Part shown: piece after piece, positions 29,873 through 39,104 of the stretch
How positions within the stretch are numbered: position 1 is the first letter of the stretch
Layout: every line of letters starts with the position of its first letter
Assembly (NCBI GenBank): GCA_016794565.1
Contig: JAEUHQ010000065.1
Span: 53,244-117,243, forward strand
DNA length: 64,000 nucleotides
Reading direction: 5' to 3'
Source of the DNA: Planctomycetota bacterium
GTDB lineage: Bacteria > Planctomycetota > UBA1135 > UBA2386
Position numbers and translations under genes: made by a program
The notes under the pieces: model-generated
What the model saw: only the letters and a program-made list of their open reading frames with translations
The model's database searches: none
What the model was told of the DNA's origin: nothing

Positions 29873-31591
29873 ATGCGCCCTTCGCTGCTGCTCCTCCTGC
29901 TGCTCGCCGTCGCCGGCACCGCACTCGGCCTCGAGGTGATGCTGCGCGCGCCGGCGGACGCACAACGGCCACCCGTCGTGGAGAGCACGGGCCGCCTCGC
30001 CGCGGTCGCCGGCGTTCCGCAGGGCCACGTCTACACCGGGATCGCGGAGGAGCCCGACGACGTCAACCCGTACACCGCGAACAGCAACGTCGTGCGCCGC
30101 TACGTCTTCGCGTTCACGCACGACACGCTGCTCGACAGCGATCCGGCGACGGGCGCGCTGCGCGGCAGTCTGGCCGAGACGTTCGAACGATCGCCCGACG
30201 GCACGTCCTGCGTGTTCACTCTGCGGCAAGGTGTGCGTTTCGCCGACGGGTCGCCGCTCACGATGGACGACGTGCTCTTCGGCTGGGAGCTGATGCGCGC
30301 CGGCAACGTGCCGATCGGCGGCGTCGGCGACGCGCTGCGACGAACCGCATCGGTCGACGTGCTCGACGAACGACGCTTCCGCGTGACGTTCCGCGACGTT
30401 CACCATGCGGCGACGAACGCCGTGGGCGAGGCCTGGATCGTCGGCAGGAAGCAGTTCTTCGTCGATCGAGTGGCCGCGCTCGCGCAGCGCGACGGCGTGC
30501 CGGCGCCGGTGGTGGGCAGTGCCGAGTTCGCGCAGTACTTCTCGAGGATCCGTACCGAATGCGGGCCCGGCACGGGTCCGTACCGGCTCGACAACGCGCC
30601 GGATGGCGGGGGAACTTGGCGGCGGCGCAGCGATCTCGTGCTCGTGCCGAATGCGTTCTCGTGGCGCCGCGCTGCGAATCCCGGGACGTGGAACTTCGCG
30701 GGCATCCGGCTCCTGTTCCGCGATTCGGCAGGGGCGATGGCGGCACTGCTCGCCGGTGAACTCGACTGGTTCAGTTCTCCGGATGTCGACGCGGTGCTGC
30801 GGGCGCACCCGGATCTCGCGACCCGGTACGAGAAGGTCTCGTACGACTACCGCACGCTCGGCGTCTTCCGCGTGATCTGGAACTGCCGGCGCACGCCGCT
30901 CGATCTGCCCGAGGTGCGGCGCGCGCTCGGCATGTTGTTCGACCAGGACGCGGTGCTCGCCGCGTTCGGCGGCAACGGCACGAAGGCGAAGGCGCTCGCG
31001 AAGCCGGACAGCCCCGAGTACCCGCGCGACCTCGAACCGCCGCCGTATTCGCCGGCCGAGGCCCGGCGACTCCTGCGCGAGAGCGGCTTCGACCCGGAGA
31101 ACGGCACGGCGCTGCGTCTCCGCGTGATCGCACCGGCCGGGCTGGACGCGTTGCGGCGTGCGCTCGACCTGTTCGCTGGCGCGTGCCGGCAGGCCGGCGT
31201 CGAGCTCGATCTGCGCGTCGTCGACTGGAGCGTGTTCCTCGCGCAGAAGAACGCGCTCGAGTGGGACGGGCTGGCCGTGCAGCAGATGTTCCGTGCGTGG
31301 GCCGATCCGTACGACCTCGTGCACACCGGCGGCGCCGACAACGACGGGGCGTGGTCGAACGCGGAAGCCGACGAACTCGTGGAGCGGGCCCGCGCCGCGA
31401 TGGACCCGGCGCTCCGCACGGACCTGCTCCGTCGCCTGCACGAGATCGTGCTGCGCGAGCAGCCGGCGGCGTTCCTCCTGCACCCGAGGGTCGCGCTCCT
31501 CCGCAGCGTGAAGATCCGCGGCTCGACCACGGGGCCGCTCGGCCTCGTGCTCGAACACGCGTACTACGACTCGGGTCCGGCGCCGAAGTGA
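29873..31591 (+). CDS. ABC transporter solute-binding protein, family 5 (peptide type)
   Basis: 572-aa exported protein. An uncleaved or poorly defined signal helix covers residues 1-20. The body has the family 5 order: EEPDDVNPYTANSNVVRRYVF near the N-terminus, LAETFERSPDGTSCVFTLRQGVRFADGSPLTMDDV about 100 residues on, then a central lobe and RALGMLFDQDAVLAAFGG. The C-terminal lobe ends near LREQPAAFLLHPRVALLR. No ATPase or permease genes are adjacent, so it either pairs with a distant transporter or acts as a stand-alone receptor. Ligand probably an oligopeptide, by family only. Confidence 0.85.
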   Translation: MRPSLLLLLLLAVAGTALGLEVMLRAPADAQRPPVVESTGRLAAVAGVPQGHVYTGIAEEPDDVNPYTANSNVVRRYVFAFTHDTLLDSDPATGALRGSLAETFERSPDGTSCVFTLRQGVRFADGSPLTMDDVLFGWELMRAGNVPIGGVGDALRRTASVDVLDERRFRVTFRDVHHAATNAVGEAWIVGRKQFFVDRVAALAQRDGVPAPVVGSAEFAQYFSRIRTECGPGTGPYRLDNAPDGGGTWRRRSDLVLVPNAFSWRRAANPGTWNFAGIRLLFRDSAGAMAALLAGELDWFSSPDVDAVLRAHPDLATRYEKVSYDYRTLGVFRVIWNCRRTPLDLPEVRRALGMLFDQDAVLAAFGGNGTKAKALAKPDSPEYPRDLEPPPYSPAEARRLLRESGFDPENGTALRLRVIAPAGLDALRRALDLFAGACRQAGVELDLRVVDWSVFLAQKNALEWDGLAVQQMFRAWADPYDLVHTGGADNDGAWSNAEADELVERARAAMDPALRTDLLRRLHEIVLREQPAAFLLHPRVALLRSVKIRGSTTGPLGLVLEHAYYDSGPAPK

Positions 31592-31641
31592 CCGTGCGAT
31601 CGAGGCCGACTCGGGACGAGCGCGGTCGCGCCCCGGCGTGG

Positions 31642-31647
31642 TAGAAC
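31642..31647 (+). promoter_or_regulatory. Candidate -10 (TAGAAC)
   Basis: TAGAAC sits 12 nt before ATG 31660; no Shine-Dalgarno site is seen. Confidence 0.3.
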
Positions 31648-31659
31648 GGCGCGTTCGCC

Positions 31660-32850
31660 ATGCCCGCCGCCCCGTCCGACCCGCGAGTCCTCGAATCCTG
31701 GCCGCCCGAGCTGGCGTCGCTGCCGTTCGGCAGCCCCGAGTTCAAGGCGGCGAACGCGCGCCTCGCCGCGGAAGACGAAGCTGCGTGTGCGCCGTTCGCG
31801 CGCGCGATGCCGACTTGGATCAACCTCACCAGCACCACGGCCTGCAACCTGAAGTGCTTCATGTGCAACCAGTTCCTCGACCCGAACTCCCCGAAGGAGA
31901 TGATGGACGAGGACGTCTACCAGCGCGTCGTTCGCGAGCTCTACCCGTACGCGAAGAGCATGCAGCTGTCGGCGTTCGGCGAGCCGCTGATGACGCCGAA
32001 GATGGACCAGAAGCTGGACGACCTCGAGCGCCACGGGATGAAGCTCGAGATGGTGAGCAACGGCACGCTGATGATGCGCGAGTCGCGCTTCCGCGAGCAG
32101 ATGCTGCGCTGCCTCGAGGTGGTGACGTTCTCGATGGATGGTGCGACACGCGCCACCTACAACTCGGTGCGCACCGGTGCCGACTTCGACGAAGTGACGA
32201 GCAACATCTCGCGGTTCGCCGAGCGTCGTCTCGAGATGCCGCCGGCGCAGCGGCCGAAGATGAACTTCAACTTCATCCTCATGCGGCGCACGGTCGCCGA
32301 GGCGCCGAAGTTCGTCGAGATGGTGCACCGCTGGGGCGGCGACCTCATCACGTTCAACCACCTGGTCACGTTCCACCCGAGCCTGAGGGGCGAATCGCTC
32401 AACTACTGCCGCGCCTACGCGAACGAGTGGCAGGACCGCACGCGCGAGGTCGCGAAGGCCCTCGGAGTGAACATCCTGATCCCGTGGAACTTCACGGACG
32501 TCGGAGGCCCGCCGGACGCGCCGGCTGCCGCGCCTTCCGAGTCACCGGCCCCCGCGAAGGCCGCCGGCTCACCGCGTCCGTGCGGGCCGCCGCCGATCAA
32601 GTGCATGTTCCTGTGGCAGCGGGTCTACATCGCGCCGTTCGGCGACGTCGTGCCCTGCTGTCTCGCCGGCATGCCGTCGTTCGGCAACCTCGCGAAGTCG
32701 TCGTTCTTCGACGTGTGGAACGGCAGCACCTACCAGGACTATCGGCGGCACGTGTTCACGGCGCGACCGCTCGGCAAGTGCAAGACCTGCTATCTCATCT
32801 ACCCGAACGCCGAACTCGCCGGCGCCGAGGGCTTCGAGTACGGCGCGTGA
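31660..32850 (+). CDS. Radical SAM protein with SPASM-type C-terminus
   Basis: 396-aa enzyme. The radical SAM motif is C62-x3-C66-x2-C69 (CNLKCFMC), followed by the expected FGEPLMTPKMDQKLDDL and VSNGTLM and FSMDGATRATYNSVR strands of the barrel. The C-terminal region has a cysteine set of SPASM type: a Cys in IKCMFLWQRVYIAPFGDVVPCC and a CxxC in GKCKTCY. A low-complexity Pro/Ala linker (residues 285-305) separates the two. SPASM enzymes mostly modify peptides or act in cofactor or sugar maturation. No precursor peptide is apparent next to it, so the substrate is open. Confidence 0.88.
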   Translation: MPAAPSDPRVLESWPPELASLPFGSPEFKAANARLAAEDEAACAPFARAMPTWINLTSTTACNLKCFMCNQFLDPNSPKEMMDEDVYQRVVRELYPYAKSMQLSAFGEPLMTPKMDQKLDDLERHGMKLEMVSNGTLMMRESRFREQMLRCLEVVTFSMDGATRATYNSVRTGADFDEVTSNISRFAERRLEMPPAQRPKMNFNFILMRRTVAEAPKFVEMVHRWGGDLITFNHLVTFHPSLRGESLNYCRAYANEWQDRTREVAKALGVNILIPWNFTDVGGPPDAPAAAPSESPAPAKAAGSPRPCGPPPIKCMFLWQRVYIAPFGDVVPCCLAGMPSFGNLAKSSFFDVWNGSTYQDYRRHVFTARPLGKCKTCYLIYPNAELAGAEGFEYGA

Positions 32851-33100
32851 GGCGCGCGCCGCGCCGCACCTCGTGTGGGGGACGTTCCGCGGGCCGCACG
32901 GCGTACTCCATTCGGCGCGGCGCAGACTGAGGGAAGATCCATGCGCGCGCCGTCGTCGCGCGCGGGTTTTCGCGGAGCGGCATCGTTAGCGCGCCATCCA
33001 GAACGTGATGTGCATCGCGCCGGCGCCGCCCGCCGCGCGGTTGCGCGAGGACGGGGAAGTCACCGGGAAATTGCCGGGTTCAGCGTGCATCGGGTGCGCC

Positions 33101-33105
33101 GGAGG
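33101..33105 (+). promoter_or_regulatory. Ribosome-binding site GGAGG
   Basis: GGAGG, continued as GGAGGAAGG, lies 7 nt before ATG 33113. It selects that start over in-frame ATG codons further upstream. Confidence 0.7.
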
Positions 33106-33112
33106 AAGGCCG

Positions 33113-34636
33113 ATGCATGCATCCCGTCTCGCGGCGTACGCGTCGCTCTGTTTGTTCGTCGGTTGCTCCGCGCAACCGGCATCGTCCGCAGGAGCCCGTC
33201 GAGGGCCCGGCGGCGGCACGGTGGAGGCCGCGGCTTCGCACTCCGTGTCGGTTGTCCCACCGGCCCTCGCCGCCCCCGTTCCACTGCCCGACGAAGTCCT
33301 CGCCGACCGACAGCTGTCGGCGACGATCTCCGGGCATTGGGGCGCCGCGCAGACGCGCGACAAGTCCTGGATCGTGCAGGTGCCGTGGGACGGCTCCGCG
33401 CGCGTGGTCGCCATCGCCAGCGCCGTCGGTGCGCCGAGTTCGGCCCTCAACGTGCCGGGGGACCAGGTCGCCGATCTGCACGGCCAGAACGTGTCGCTGC
33501 CGCTCCAGGTCCGACCCGGCGACTCGTTGATCCTGTTGTCCGGGAGCGAAGGCGGGAACGCGGCAGCACCGCTCGGTTTCGCGTCGGCCGGCGGCATGGT
33601 CGACGAAGCGATGGCGATCGTGTTCGTGCCGTACGAAGTGGACAGCGCGTTCTACCGGCCGCCCGCGGTCGGCCGGCGATCGAATCCCGTCGTCGCGTTC
33701 CTGCGCACGTTCGGACCGATTCCCGAAGCGTTCTCGGACTTGTCGCGCCTCCCCTCGGTGATCGACCTCGACGAGCTGTACAGGATCCCGGGGCACCCGC
33801 GGCCCGGCGACAGCGACCGCATCGACCCCGACGCGTGGGGTGCGGCCCGGCCGACGATCGCGGATTCCCTGGCGATCCACCGTCGTTTCGCGGGTGACCT
33901 CTACAGCGACTGGCGGTGTGCGGGGCGTGTGCCTTGGACCCAGCATCAGGGCTATGGCACGTGGTTCGCCGGCGCGCTGTCGACCGCGATGCTGCTCCTG
34001 TGTTCGACGGCGCCCGTCGCCGAGAAGGAAGGCCTCGCGCACGCCCTCGTGCAGCGGGGGCTCGACGATCTCGGGGCGGCGGCGGACGGCAAGTCGCTGT
34101 ATCCGCTGGGAGGACACTGTTGGGGGCGCAAGGTGCCCGTGGTGCTCTGCGGTCACCTGATGGGCATCGATGGCTTCGCGGACCCGACGCCGTTCCTCGG
34201 CCCGCGCTTCGCGGAGGACTCGTTCCACGCCGCGACCTGGTGGTTCGCACCCGGCTCGACCACGTGGTGCGCGACGTGGCCGTTCGCGACGGCGAGTGGG
34301 TTCGACGGCAGCGCCGTGTCCGGTCCGCCGGCCACATGGGGCAACCCGGCCGCGGCGAACCACGACACGTGGGGCTGGGCGTTCTGCTACTACGGGCAAG
34401 TGGTGCCGGCGCAGCTCGGGTCGACGCTCGCGTGCGTGTTGATGGGGCGCGGCGACTCCCTGAACCGGAACATGGTGAACGTGATGCGCCAGCACATGGA
34501 AGGGCCCCCGCCGGCGGCACAGGCAGAGATGCAGGCCGCCGGCATCAGCGACCCGAACTGGGGGCGCGACTACGCCGGGCCCGCCGGTTTCGCCGCCGCC
34601 GCGTGGCGACACTACGCTCCCGCGTTCTCCGACTGA
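33113..34636 (+). CDS. Hypothetical lipoprotein
   Basis: 507-aa protein of unknown function. The N-terminus from ATG 33113 is a lipoprotein signal: hydrophobic core YASLCLF and lipobox FVGC, with Cys at about residue 18. A strong ribosome-binding site precedes it. The first 150 mature residues look beta-rich (SWIVQVPWDGSARVVAIASA). The rest is helical with conserved-looking Trp, His and Cys residues, such as GGHCWGRKVPVVLCGHLMG and HDTWGWAFCYYG, which may form an alpha/alpha toroid. I do not recognise the family. It is a single gene upstream of the tRNA-Ala, on the opposite strand. Confidence 0.75.
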   Translation: MHASRLAAYASLCLFVGCSAQPASSAGARRGPGGGTVEAAASHSVSVVPPALAAPVPLPDEVLADRQLSATISGHWGAAQTRDKSWIVQVPWDGSARVVAIASAVGAPSSALNVPGDQVADLHGQNVSLPLQVRPGDSLILLSGSEGGNAAAPLGFASAGGMVDEAMAIVFVPYEVDSAFYRPPAVGRRSNPVVAFLRTFGPIPEAFSDLSRLPSVIDLDELYRIPGHPRPGDSDRIDPDAWGAARPTIADSLAIHRRFAGDLYSDWRCAGRVPWTQHQGYGTWFAGALSTAMLLLCSTAPVAEKEGLAHALVQRGLDDLGAAADGKSLYPLGGHCWGRKVPVVLCGHLMGIDGFADPTPFLGPRFAEDSFHAATWWFAPGSTTWCATWPFATASGFDGSAVSGPPATWGNPAAANHDTWGWAFCYYGQVVPAQLGSTLACVLMGRGDSLNRNMVNVMRQHMEGPPPAAQAEMQAAGISDPNWGRDYAGPAGFAAAAWRHYAPAFSD

Positions 34637-34768
34637 TTGCTCGGGGTCGCCCGCCGGCCGGGATCGAGTCGGGATCGAGAGCGAGGAGGAGCGCGTGATG
34701 CGGCGCCGACGCCGAGCGGTCTCGGTCGCGCCGTGTGGCAACGACGATGTGCGGCCAGTCTGCGGGTG

Positions 34769-34844
34769 TGGTGGAGAGTAGGGGAGTCGAACCCCTGACC
34801 TCGACAATGCCATTGTCGCGCTCTACCAACTGAGCTAACTCCCC
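34769..34844 (-). tRNA. tRNA-Ala(GGC)
   Basis: A 76-nt gene including an encoded CCA. The acceptor stem pairs GGGGAGT with ACTCTCC and contains the G3:U70 wobble that is the alanine identity element. The D arm is GCTC...GAGC. The anticodon stem CGACA/TGTCG closes the loop ATGGCAT, giving anticodon GGC, which reads GCC. The T arm contains GGTTCGACTCC. The discriminator base is A. Confidence 0.97.
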
Positions 34845-34907
34845 ATCCCGTCAGACGACTTGCCGCACGTTCCTCGCAGCGTCCGGGGAGACCTGCGGGG
34901 GACGGGG

Positions 34908-34935
34908 AAGTTAGCGAAGGCAAGAGCAAGTGCAA
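34908..34935 (-). promoter_or_regulatory. Possible tRNA-Ala promoter
   Basis: On the minus strand, TTGCAC (34935-34930) is 16 nt from TAACTT (34913-34908), about 65 nt before the tRNA. The match to sigma-70 consensus is modest. The rest of the 294-nt gap between the tRNA and the gene at 35139 shows nothing else. Confidence 0.22.
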
Positions 34936-35138
34936 GCACCTTCTCGCACCGGCGCGCCTCGCGCAATCGTGCGATGGACCGCGGTTGCGGTCGCTGCGAG
35001 GTGCGCTAGTCTCGCGCGAGTCGACGGACGGAACGGTCTCGTCCAACCTTGGCAGCCGGTGCGGTTCCGGTGCGGTTGGGCGCCCGTCGGTCGCACTGGG
35101 ACGGCGGTCGTGCATGCGTGCGGTCGTCGGCGAGGCAC

Positions 35139-35978
35139 ATGGTCAACAAGAGTTCGTTCTTGCAGCGGTTGAAGGAGCGTTGGGGGTCCGGTTCGGGTGT
35201 GCGCGTCGACGCGAATGCGGCGCCGGCCGGTTCCACCGCTGCCGCGAGTGCGCAGCGAGTCGACACGGACATCCGTCCGGTCGCGACCACCTTCGCGCCG
35301 GCCGACACTCGCTCGCAACGCAAGCTGTCCGAACGCGAGGAGGCGTTGCTCGCGCTCGGCACGCACTTCCAGGAGCTGTCGACGATGCTGCGGGGATCGC
35401 AGGCGCGCATGGACGACCAACTCGGCAAGCTGGTCTCCGCGACGAGCGCCCTGCCTTCGTTGTCGATGCAGCAGCTCGAGATGCTGCGCACTGTCGCGTC
35501 GCAGATGGATCGCCAGAACGCTCTCGGCGAGCAGGTCGCGAGCACGCTGACGAAGCTGCCGTCACTGCTCTCGAACGTCGAGGGCGCTCTCGCGCGCGCC
35601 GCGGCGACCGACGAACGTACGGCTGCGACCGTGCGCGAGTTCCAGGCGACGATGGATCGCATCCACGGCGCGATGGGGCAGATGGTGCAGCACAGCGAGC
35701 AGCAAGTGAAGGCGTCGCAGCAGCTCGCCGAACGCCGCGACGACGAGCTCCGTGGGCTCGCCCACGGCATCGAGGAGTCGCAACAGCGCGCGGTGCAGGA
35801 GCTGAAGCGCACCACGGACGAGAGTCTGCAGTCGCTGCGCCGCACGACCGAGGACCAGAGCAATCGGTTGCAGCTCATCGTGCAGCAGAACGCGGGCTGG
35901 AACCGCGCGGTGCTCGTCGGCATCGGTGTCGTCGTGCTCGGCATCGGCGCCCTGATCGCGCTGCAGATCGTGAAGTGA
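35139..35978 (+). CDS. Coiled-coil protein with C-terminal membrane anchor
   Basis: 279-aa protein, not assigned to a family. Residues 1-60 are polar and disordered (Ala, Ser, Thr rich). Residues 65-250 are almost entirely amphipathic helix with heptad character and many Gln, Glu and Arg, for example QMVQHSEQQVKASQQLAERR. Residues 257-277 form one hydrophobic helix (VLVGIGVVVLGIGALIALQIV), ending close to the C-terminus, so it is tail-anchored. The architecture resembles the coiled-coil part of chemoreceptor-like proteins without the signalling tip. It overlaps the phosphatase gene by 4 nt (GTGA), implying co-translation. Confidence 0.75.
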   Translation: MVNKSSFLQRLKERWGSGSGVRVDANAAPAGSTAAASAQRVDTDIRPVATTFAPADTRSQRKLSEREEALLALGTHFQELSTMLRGSQARMDDQLGKLVSATSALPSLSMQQLEMLRTVASQMDRQNALGEQVASTLTKLPSLLSNVEGALARAAATDERTAATVREFQATMDRIHGAMGQMVQHSEQQVKASQQLAERRDDELRGLAHGIEESQQRAVQELKRTTDESLQSLRRTTEDQSNRLQLIVQQNAGWNRAVLVGIGVVVLGIGALIALQIVK

Positions 35979-36583
35979 CGAGCGAGCGGCGCCTCTGGCT
36001 CGTGCGGCACGGCGAGACCGAGGGGCGGTCCTCGGTCCGCTTCCACGGGAGCAACGACGTACGCCTGTCCGACGAAGGCCGCATGCAGATCCGCGCCCTG
36101 GCGCCGTGGCTCGCCGGCGTGCCGTTCGAGAGTGTCGTGCACTCGCCGCTCGTGCGCGCCGCGGAGAGCGCCCGCATCCTCGTCGACGCCTGCGGGCTCG
36201 GTCACCGCCTGCTCCGCGCCGACGAACGTCTGCGCGAGATCTCGTTCGGCGCGTGCGAGGGCATGACCGTCGAGGAGATCGCCGCGGCGTTCCCGGAGTT
36301 CTGGAGTTCGCATCAGGAAGGACGCGCCGAGGGTTTCCCCGGCGGCGAGCGCCGCGCCGACTTCGCCGCGCGTGTCGCGGCGGCGGTGCACGACCTGGTC
36401 GCCGCGCCGTGGCGCGGCTCCGTGCTCGTCGTCGGCCACCGCGGCACCGTGCGCCAGACGTTGCGTGCGTTGCTCGGCGTACCGGTCGGCGTGAAGGACC
36501 CGTTCGGCGTCGAACTCGGCAGCCTCACGGTGCTCCGCGACGCGGGCGGCTGGCAGATCGACCGCATCGGCGCGGTGCCGTGA
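35975..36583 (+). CDS. Histidine phosphatase family protein (phosphoglycerate mutase-like)
   Basis: 202-aa enzyme. The catalytic RHG is near residues 11-13 (WLVRHGETEGRS), the second conserved Arg is in VVHSPLVRAAESA, the acidic residue in REISFGACEG, and the second catalytic His in VLVVGHRGTVR near 158. All are present. Such proteins act on phosphosugars, alpha-ribazole phosphate or phosphoproteins; nothing here decides which. It starts with GTG 35975, overlapping the upstream stop by 4 nt. Confidence 0.9.
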   Translation: MTSERRLWLVRHGETEGRSSVRFHGSNDVRLSDEGRMQIRALAPWLAGVPFESVVHSPLVRAAESARILVDACGLGHRLLRADERLREISFGACEGMTVEEIAAAFPEFWSSHQEGRAEGFPGGERRADFAARVAAAVHDLVAAPWRGSVLVVGHRGTVRQTLRALLGVPVGVKDPFGVELGSLTVLRDAGGWQIDRIGAVP

Positions 36584-36644
36584 GGGCGCAGCGGCACGTC
36601 GCGCTTCCCATCGCGGTGCCGATGCGCGATCCTGCCCGCCCCCG

Positions 36645-38198
36645 ATGATCCACCCGACCCCGCGCCTGCGCTTCGCTCCGTCGCCGACCGGCCCGCTGCA
36701 CCTCGGCGGCGCCCGCACCGCGATGTACAACTGGGCCGCCGCGCGGGCGATGGGCGGTGCGTTCCTCCTGCGCATCGAGGACACGGACCAGGCACGCAGC
36801 ACCGACGCATCACTGCAGATCATCCTCGCGGGGCTGCGCTGGCTCGGCATCGATTGGGACGAAGGGCCCGAGAAGGGCGGCGACTTCGGGCCGTACTTCC
36901 AGATGCAGCGGCTGCCGCTCTATCGCGCGGCGGCCGATCGTCTCCTCGCGTCCGGGCATGCGTACCGCTGCTACTGCAGCAGCGAGCGGATCGAAGCCGT
37001 GCGGGAGGCGCAGAAGGCCGCGAAGAGTTCGTTCCTCGGCTACGACGGCCACTGCCGCCAACTGACCGATGCGCAGCGGACGGACTTCGAGCGACAGGGC
37101 GTGGTGCCGAACGTGCGCTTCCGGATGCCCGAGGGGCGGGCGCTGCGTGTGCACGACCTGATCCTCGGCGACGTCGACGTCAACACGAAGGACTTCGACG
37201 ACTGGGTGATGCTGCGGCCCGACGGTGTGCCGCTCTACAACTTCGCGTGCGTCGTCGACGACATCGGGATGAAGATCACGCACGTCGTTCGCGGCAACGA
37301 GCACTTCCAGAACGGCATCAAGCAACGGCTGCTGTTCGAGGCGCTCGGGCACGAGTGTCCGCAGTTCGCGCACATCCCGCTCATCCTCAACGCGGAGGGC
37401 AAGAAGCTCAGCAAGCGCGACGCCGACACGAACATGCTCGACTACCGCGACAAGGGCTTCCCGCCCGAGGCGGTGTTCAACTACATCGCGCTGCTCGGCT
37501 GGGGATTCTCGGCCGATCGCGACGTGTTCTCGCGCGACGAGATGGTGCAGGCGTTCCGCATCGACGGCATCGGCAAGTCCGGTGCGAAGTTCGACGAGGA
37601 GAAGCTCCGGTGGATGTGCGGCGAGTACGTGCGCCGGTGGTCGCCGGCGGAGTGCCTCGAGCGCGCGACGCCGTGGTTGCAGTCGGTGGTGCCCGCGAAC
37701 GCGTTCGCCGCGCATCGTGCATGGCTCCAGAACGTGCTCGCGTGCTACCAGGAACGCGTTGCCCTGCTCGCGGAGTTCGCCGCGAAGGTCGCCTGGTGCT
37801 TCGCCGATCCGGCGATGGACGAGGCCGCGCAGAAGAACCTCGCCAAGGACCCGGCGGCGTGCGACTGGCTGCGCGGCTACGCCGACGTGCTCGCGGCGAG
37901 CAATGCGCCGGCGAGCTTCCCGGCGCCGCGCGGCGCCGTGGACACGCAGGTCGTACTGCCGACGAAGAAGGACGGCGCGCCCGTGGCCGCGATGTGCGAC
38001 ACACCGGCACAGATCGAGGCGGCGTGCCGGGCGTTCACCGAGCGCATCGGCGTGAAGTTCGGCAGCTTCGTGCATCCCGTGCGCGCGGCGCTGACCGGCA
38101 CCGACAAGGGGCCGGGCCTGTTCGACGTGGTCTTCCTGCTCGGGAAGGACACGAGCGTGCGGCGCCTTCGGGCCGCGGCCGACTCGATCGCGGGGTAG
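36645..38198 (+). CDS. gltX: Glutamyl-tRNA synthetase
   Basis: 517-aa class I synthetase charging tRNA-Glu. The HIGH-equivalent is in APSPTGPLHLGGART at residues 12-25. RIEDTDQARS follows, and the KMSKS-equivalent KKLSKRD is near 255-260. The discriminating GluRS motif and C-terminal helical anticodon-binding domain are present, and the length is close to normal. It starts at ATG 36645 with no clear ribosome-binding site. It is convergent with the rhomboid gene, separated by 12 nt. Confidence 0.95.
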   Translation: MIHPTPRLRFAPSPTGPLHLGGARTAMYNWAAARAMGGAFLLRIEDTDQARSTDASLQIILAGLRWLGIDWDEGPEKGGDFGPYFQMQRLPLYRAAADRLLASGHAYRCYCSSERIEAVREAQKAAKSSFLGYDGHCRQLTDAQRTDFERQGVVPNVRFRMPEGRALRVHDLILGDVDVNTKDFDDWVMLRPDGVPLYNFACVVDDIGMKITHVVRGNEHFQNGIKQRLLFEALGHECPQFAHIPLILNAEGKKLSKRDADTNMLDYRDKGFPPEAVFNYIALLGWGFSADRDVFSRDEMVQAFRIDGIGKSGAKFDEEKLRWMCGEYVRRWSPAECLERATPWLQSVVPANAFAAHRAWLQNVLACYQERVALLAEFAAKVAWCFADPAMDEAAQKNLAKDPAACDWLRGYADVLAASNAPASFPAPRGAVDTQVVLPTKKDGAPVAAMCDTPAQIEAACRAFTERIGVKFGSFVHPVRAALTGTDKGPGLFDVVFLLGKDTSVRRLRAAADSIAG

Positions 38199-38210
38199 AA
38201 CAGCTGGCGC

Positions 38211-39104
38211 TCAGCGCCGGCCGGGCACCCGCCGGCCGGCTTCCTCGAGCTGCTGCTCGATGGGTTCGATCACTTCGTGGCGCATCGCCTCGATGTCGCC
38301 GTCGTCCGCTGCCGCCGCGCCGGAGGCGGCCATCGCGGCGGCGCGCAGGAGCGCCGCGCGCCGCACCGGGTCCTTCGTCGCTTCGCCTTCGTACCAGCAA
38401 CGGTCCCAGCGGGTCGCCGGCACGATGCTCCAGAACACGCAACTCGCGAACAGCGCCGCGACGGCCGCGCGCCAGTGGCGGAGCGAGTCGACCGGGCGCC
38501 GCGGCGGCACCAGGAACAGGAACGTCACGAGGAAGCCGCTCACGAGCCCGCCGACGTGCGCAGTGTTGCTGATGAACGGCAGCAGGAAGCCGATCGCCAG
38601 GTTGACGGCGATCGTCGACAGCAGGCGGCGGGGCCCTTCGAAGTCGAGGAACGAGAACAGGTGCCGCCCGCTGCGCATGTTCAGCGCGACGAGCCCGCCG
38701 AGCATGCCGAAGAGTGCGCCCGACCCGCCGACGACCGGGCTCAGCGGATGGTTGACGAAGCACACGGCGACGTTCCCGCCGATCGCCGCGACGACGTACA
38801 GCGCGGCGTAGCGGAGGCTGCCGATCGAGCGCTCGAGCGCTGGACCGATGGCGAGCAGCGCCGAGAGGTTGAGCAACAGGTGCACGATGCCGCCGTGCAG
38901 GAACGCCGCGGTGAGGAGCCGCCACGGCTCGCCGTCCGCGACCAGCATCGGCGTGACCCAGCCCCACGTTTCGAGCTTCTGCGGTGGCGGCGAGAACGGA
39001 TCCGTGACGAAGGCGAGCGTGACGTAGGCGATCGCCACGAGCATGGTGACGGGAATGCCGTCGATGGCCGATGCATCGTGCTTCACGGGTTCCTCCGTCT
39101 CCAT
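38211..39104 (-). CDS. Rhomboid-family intramembrane serine protease
   Basis: 297-aa membrane protease. The catalytic Ser lies in VGGSGALFG (Ser near 128) and the catalytic His in NTAHVGG (His near 183). The His/Asn-containing loop is in LHGGIVHLLLNL (His near 70 and 75, Asn near 79). Six or seven transmembrane helices are predicted. The last 60 residues are a charged cytoplasmic tail. All active-site residues are present. It is last of three overlapping minus-strand genes: its start overlaps the TPR protein's end by 22 nt. Substrate unknown. Confidence 0.92.
   Translation of the reverse strand: METEEPVKHDASAIDGIPVTMLVAIAYVTLAFVTDPFSPPPQKLETWGWVTPMLVADGEPWRLLTAAFLHGGIVHLLLNLSALLAIGPALERSIGSLRYAALYVVAAIGGNVAVCFVNHPLSPVVGGSGALFGMLGGLVALNMRSGRHLFSFLDFEGPRRLLSTIAVNLAIGFLLPFISNTAHVGGLVSGFLVTFLFLVPPRRPVDSLRHWRAAVAALFASCVFWSIVPATRWDRCWYEGEATKDPVRRAALLRAAAMAASGAAAADDGDIEAMRHEVIEPIEQQLEEAGRRVPGRR
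38216..38240. terminator. Strong GC hairpin at convergent gene ends
   Basis: GCCGGCCGG and CCGGCCGGC form a perfect 9-bp stem with a 7-nt loop. It lies in the last codons of the rhomboid gene and just after the gltX stop. No T-tract follows on either side, so intrinsic termination is uncertain. Confidence 0.35.
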
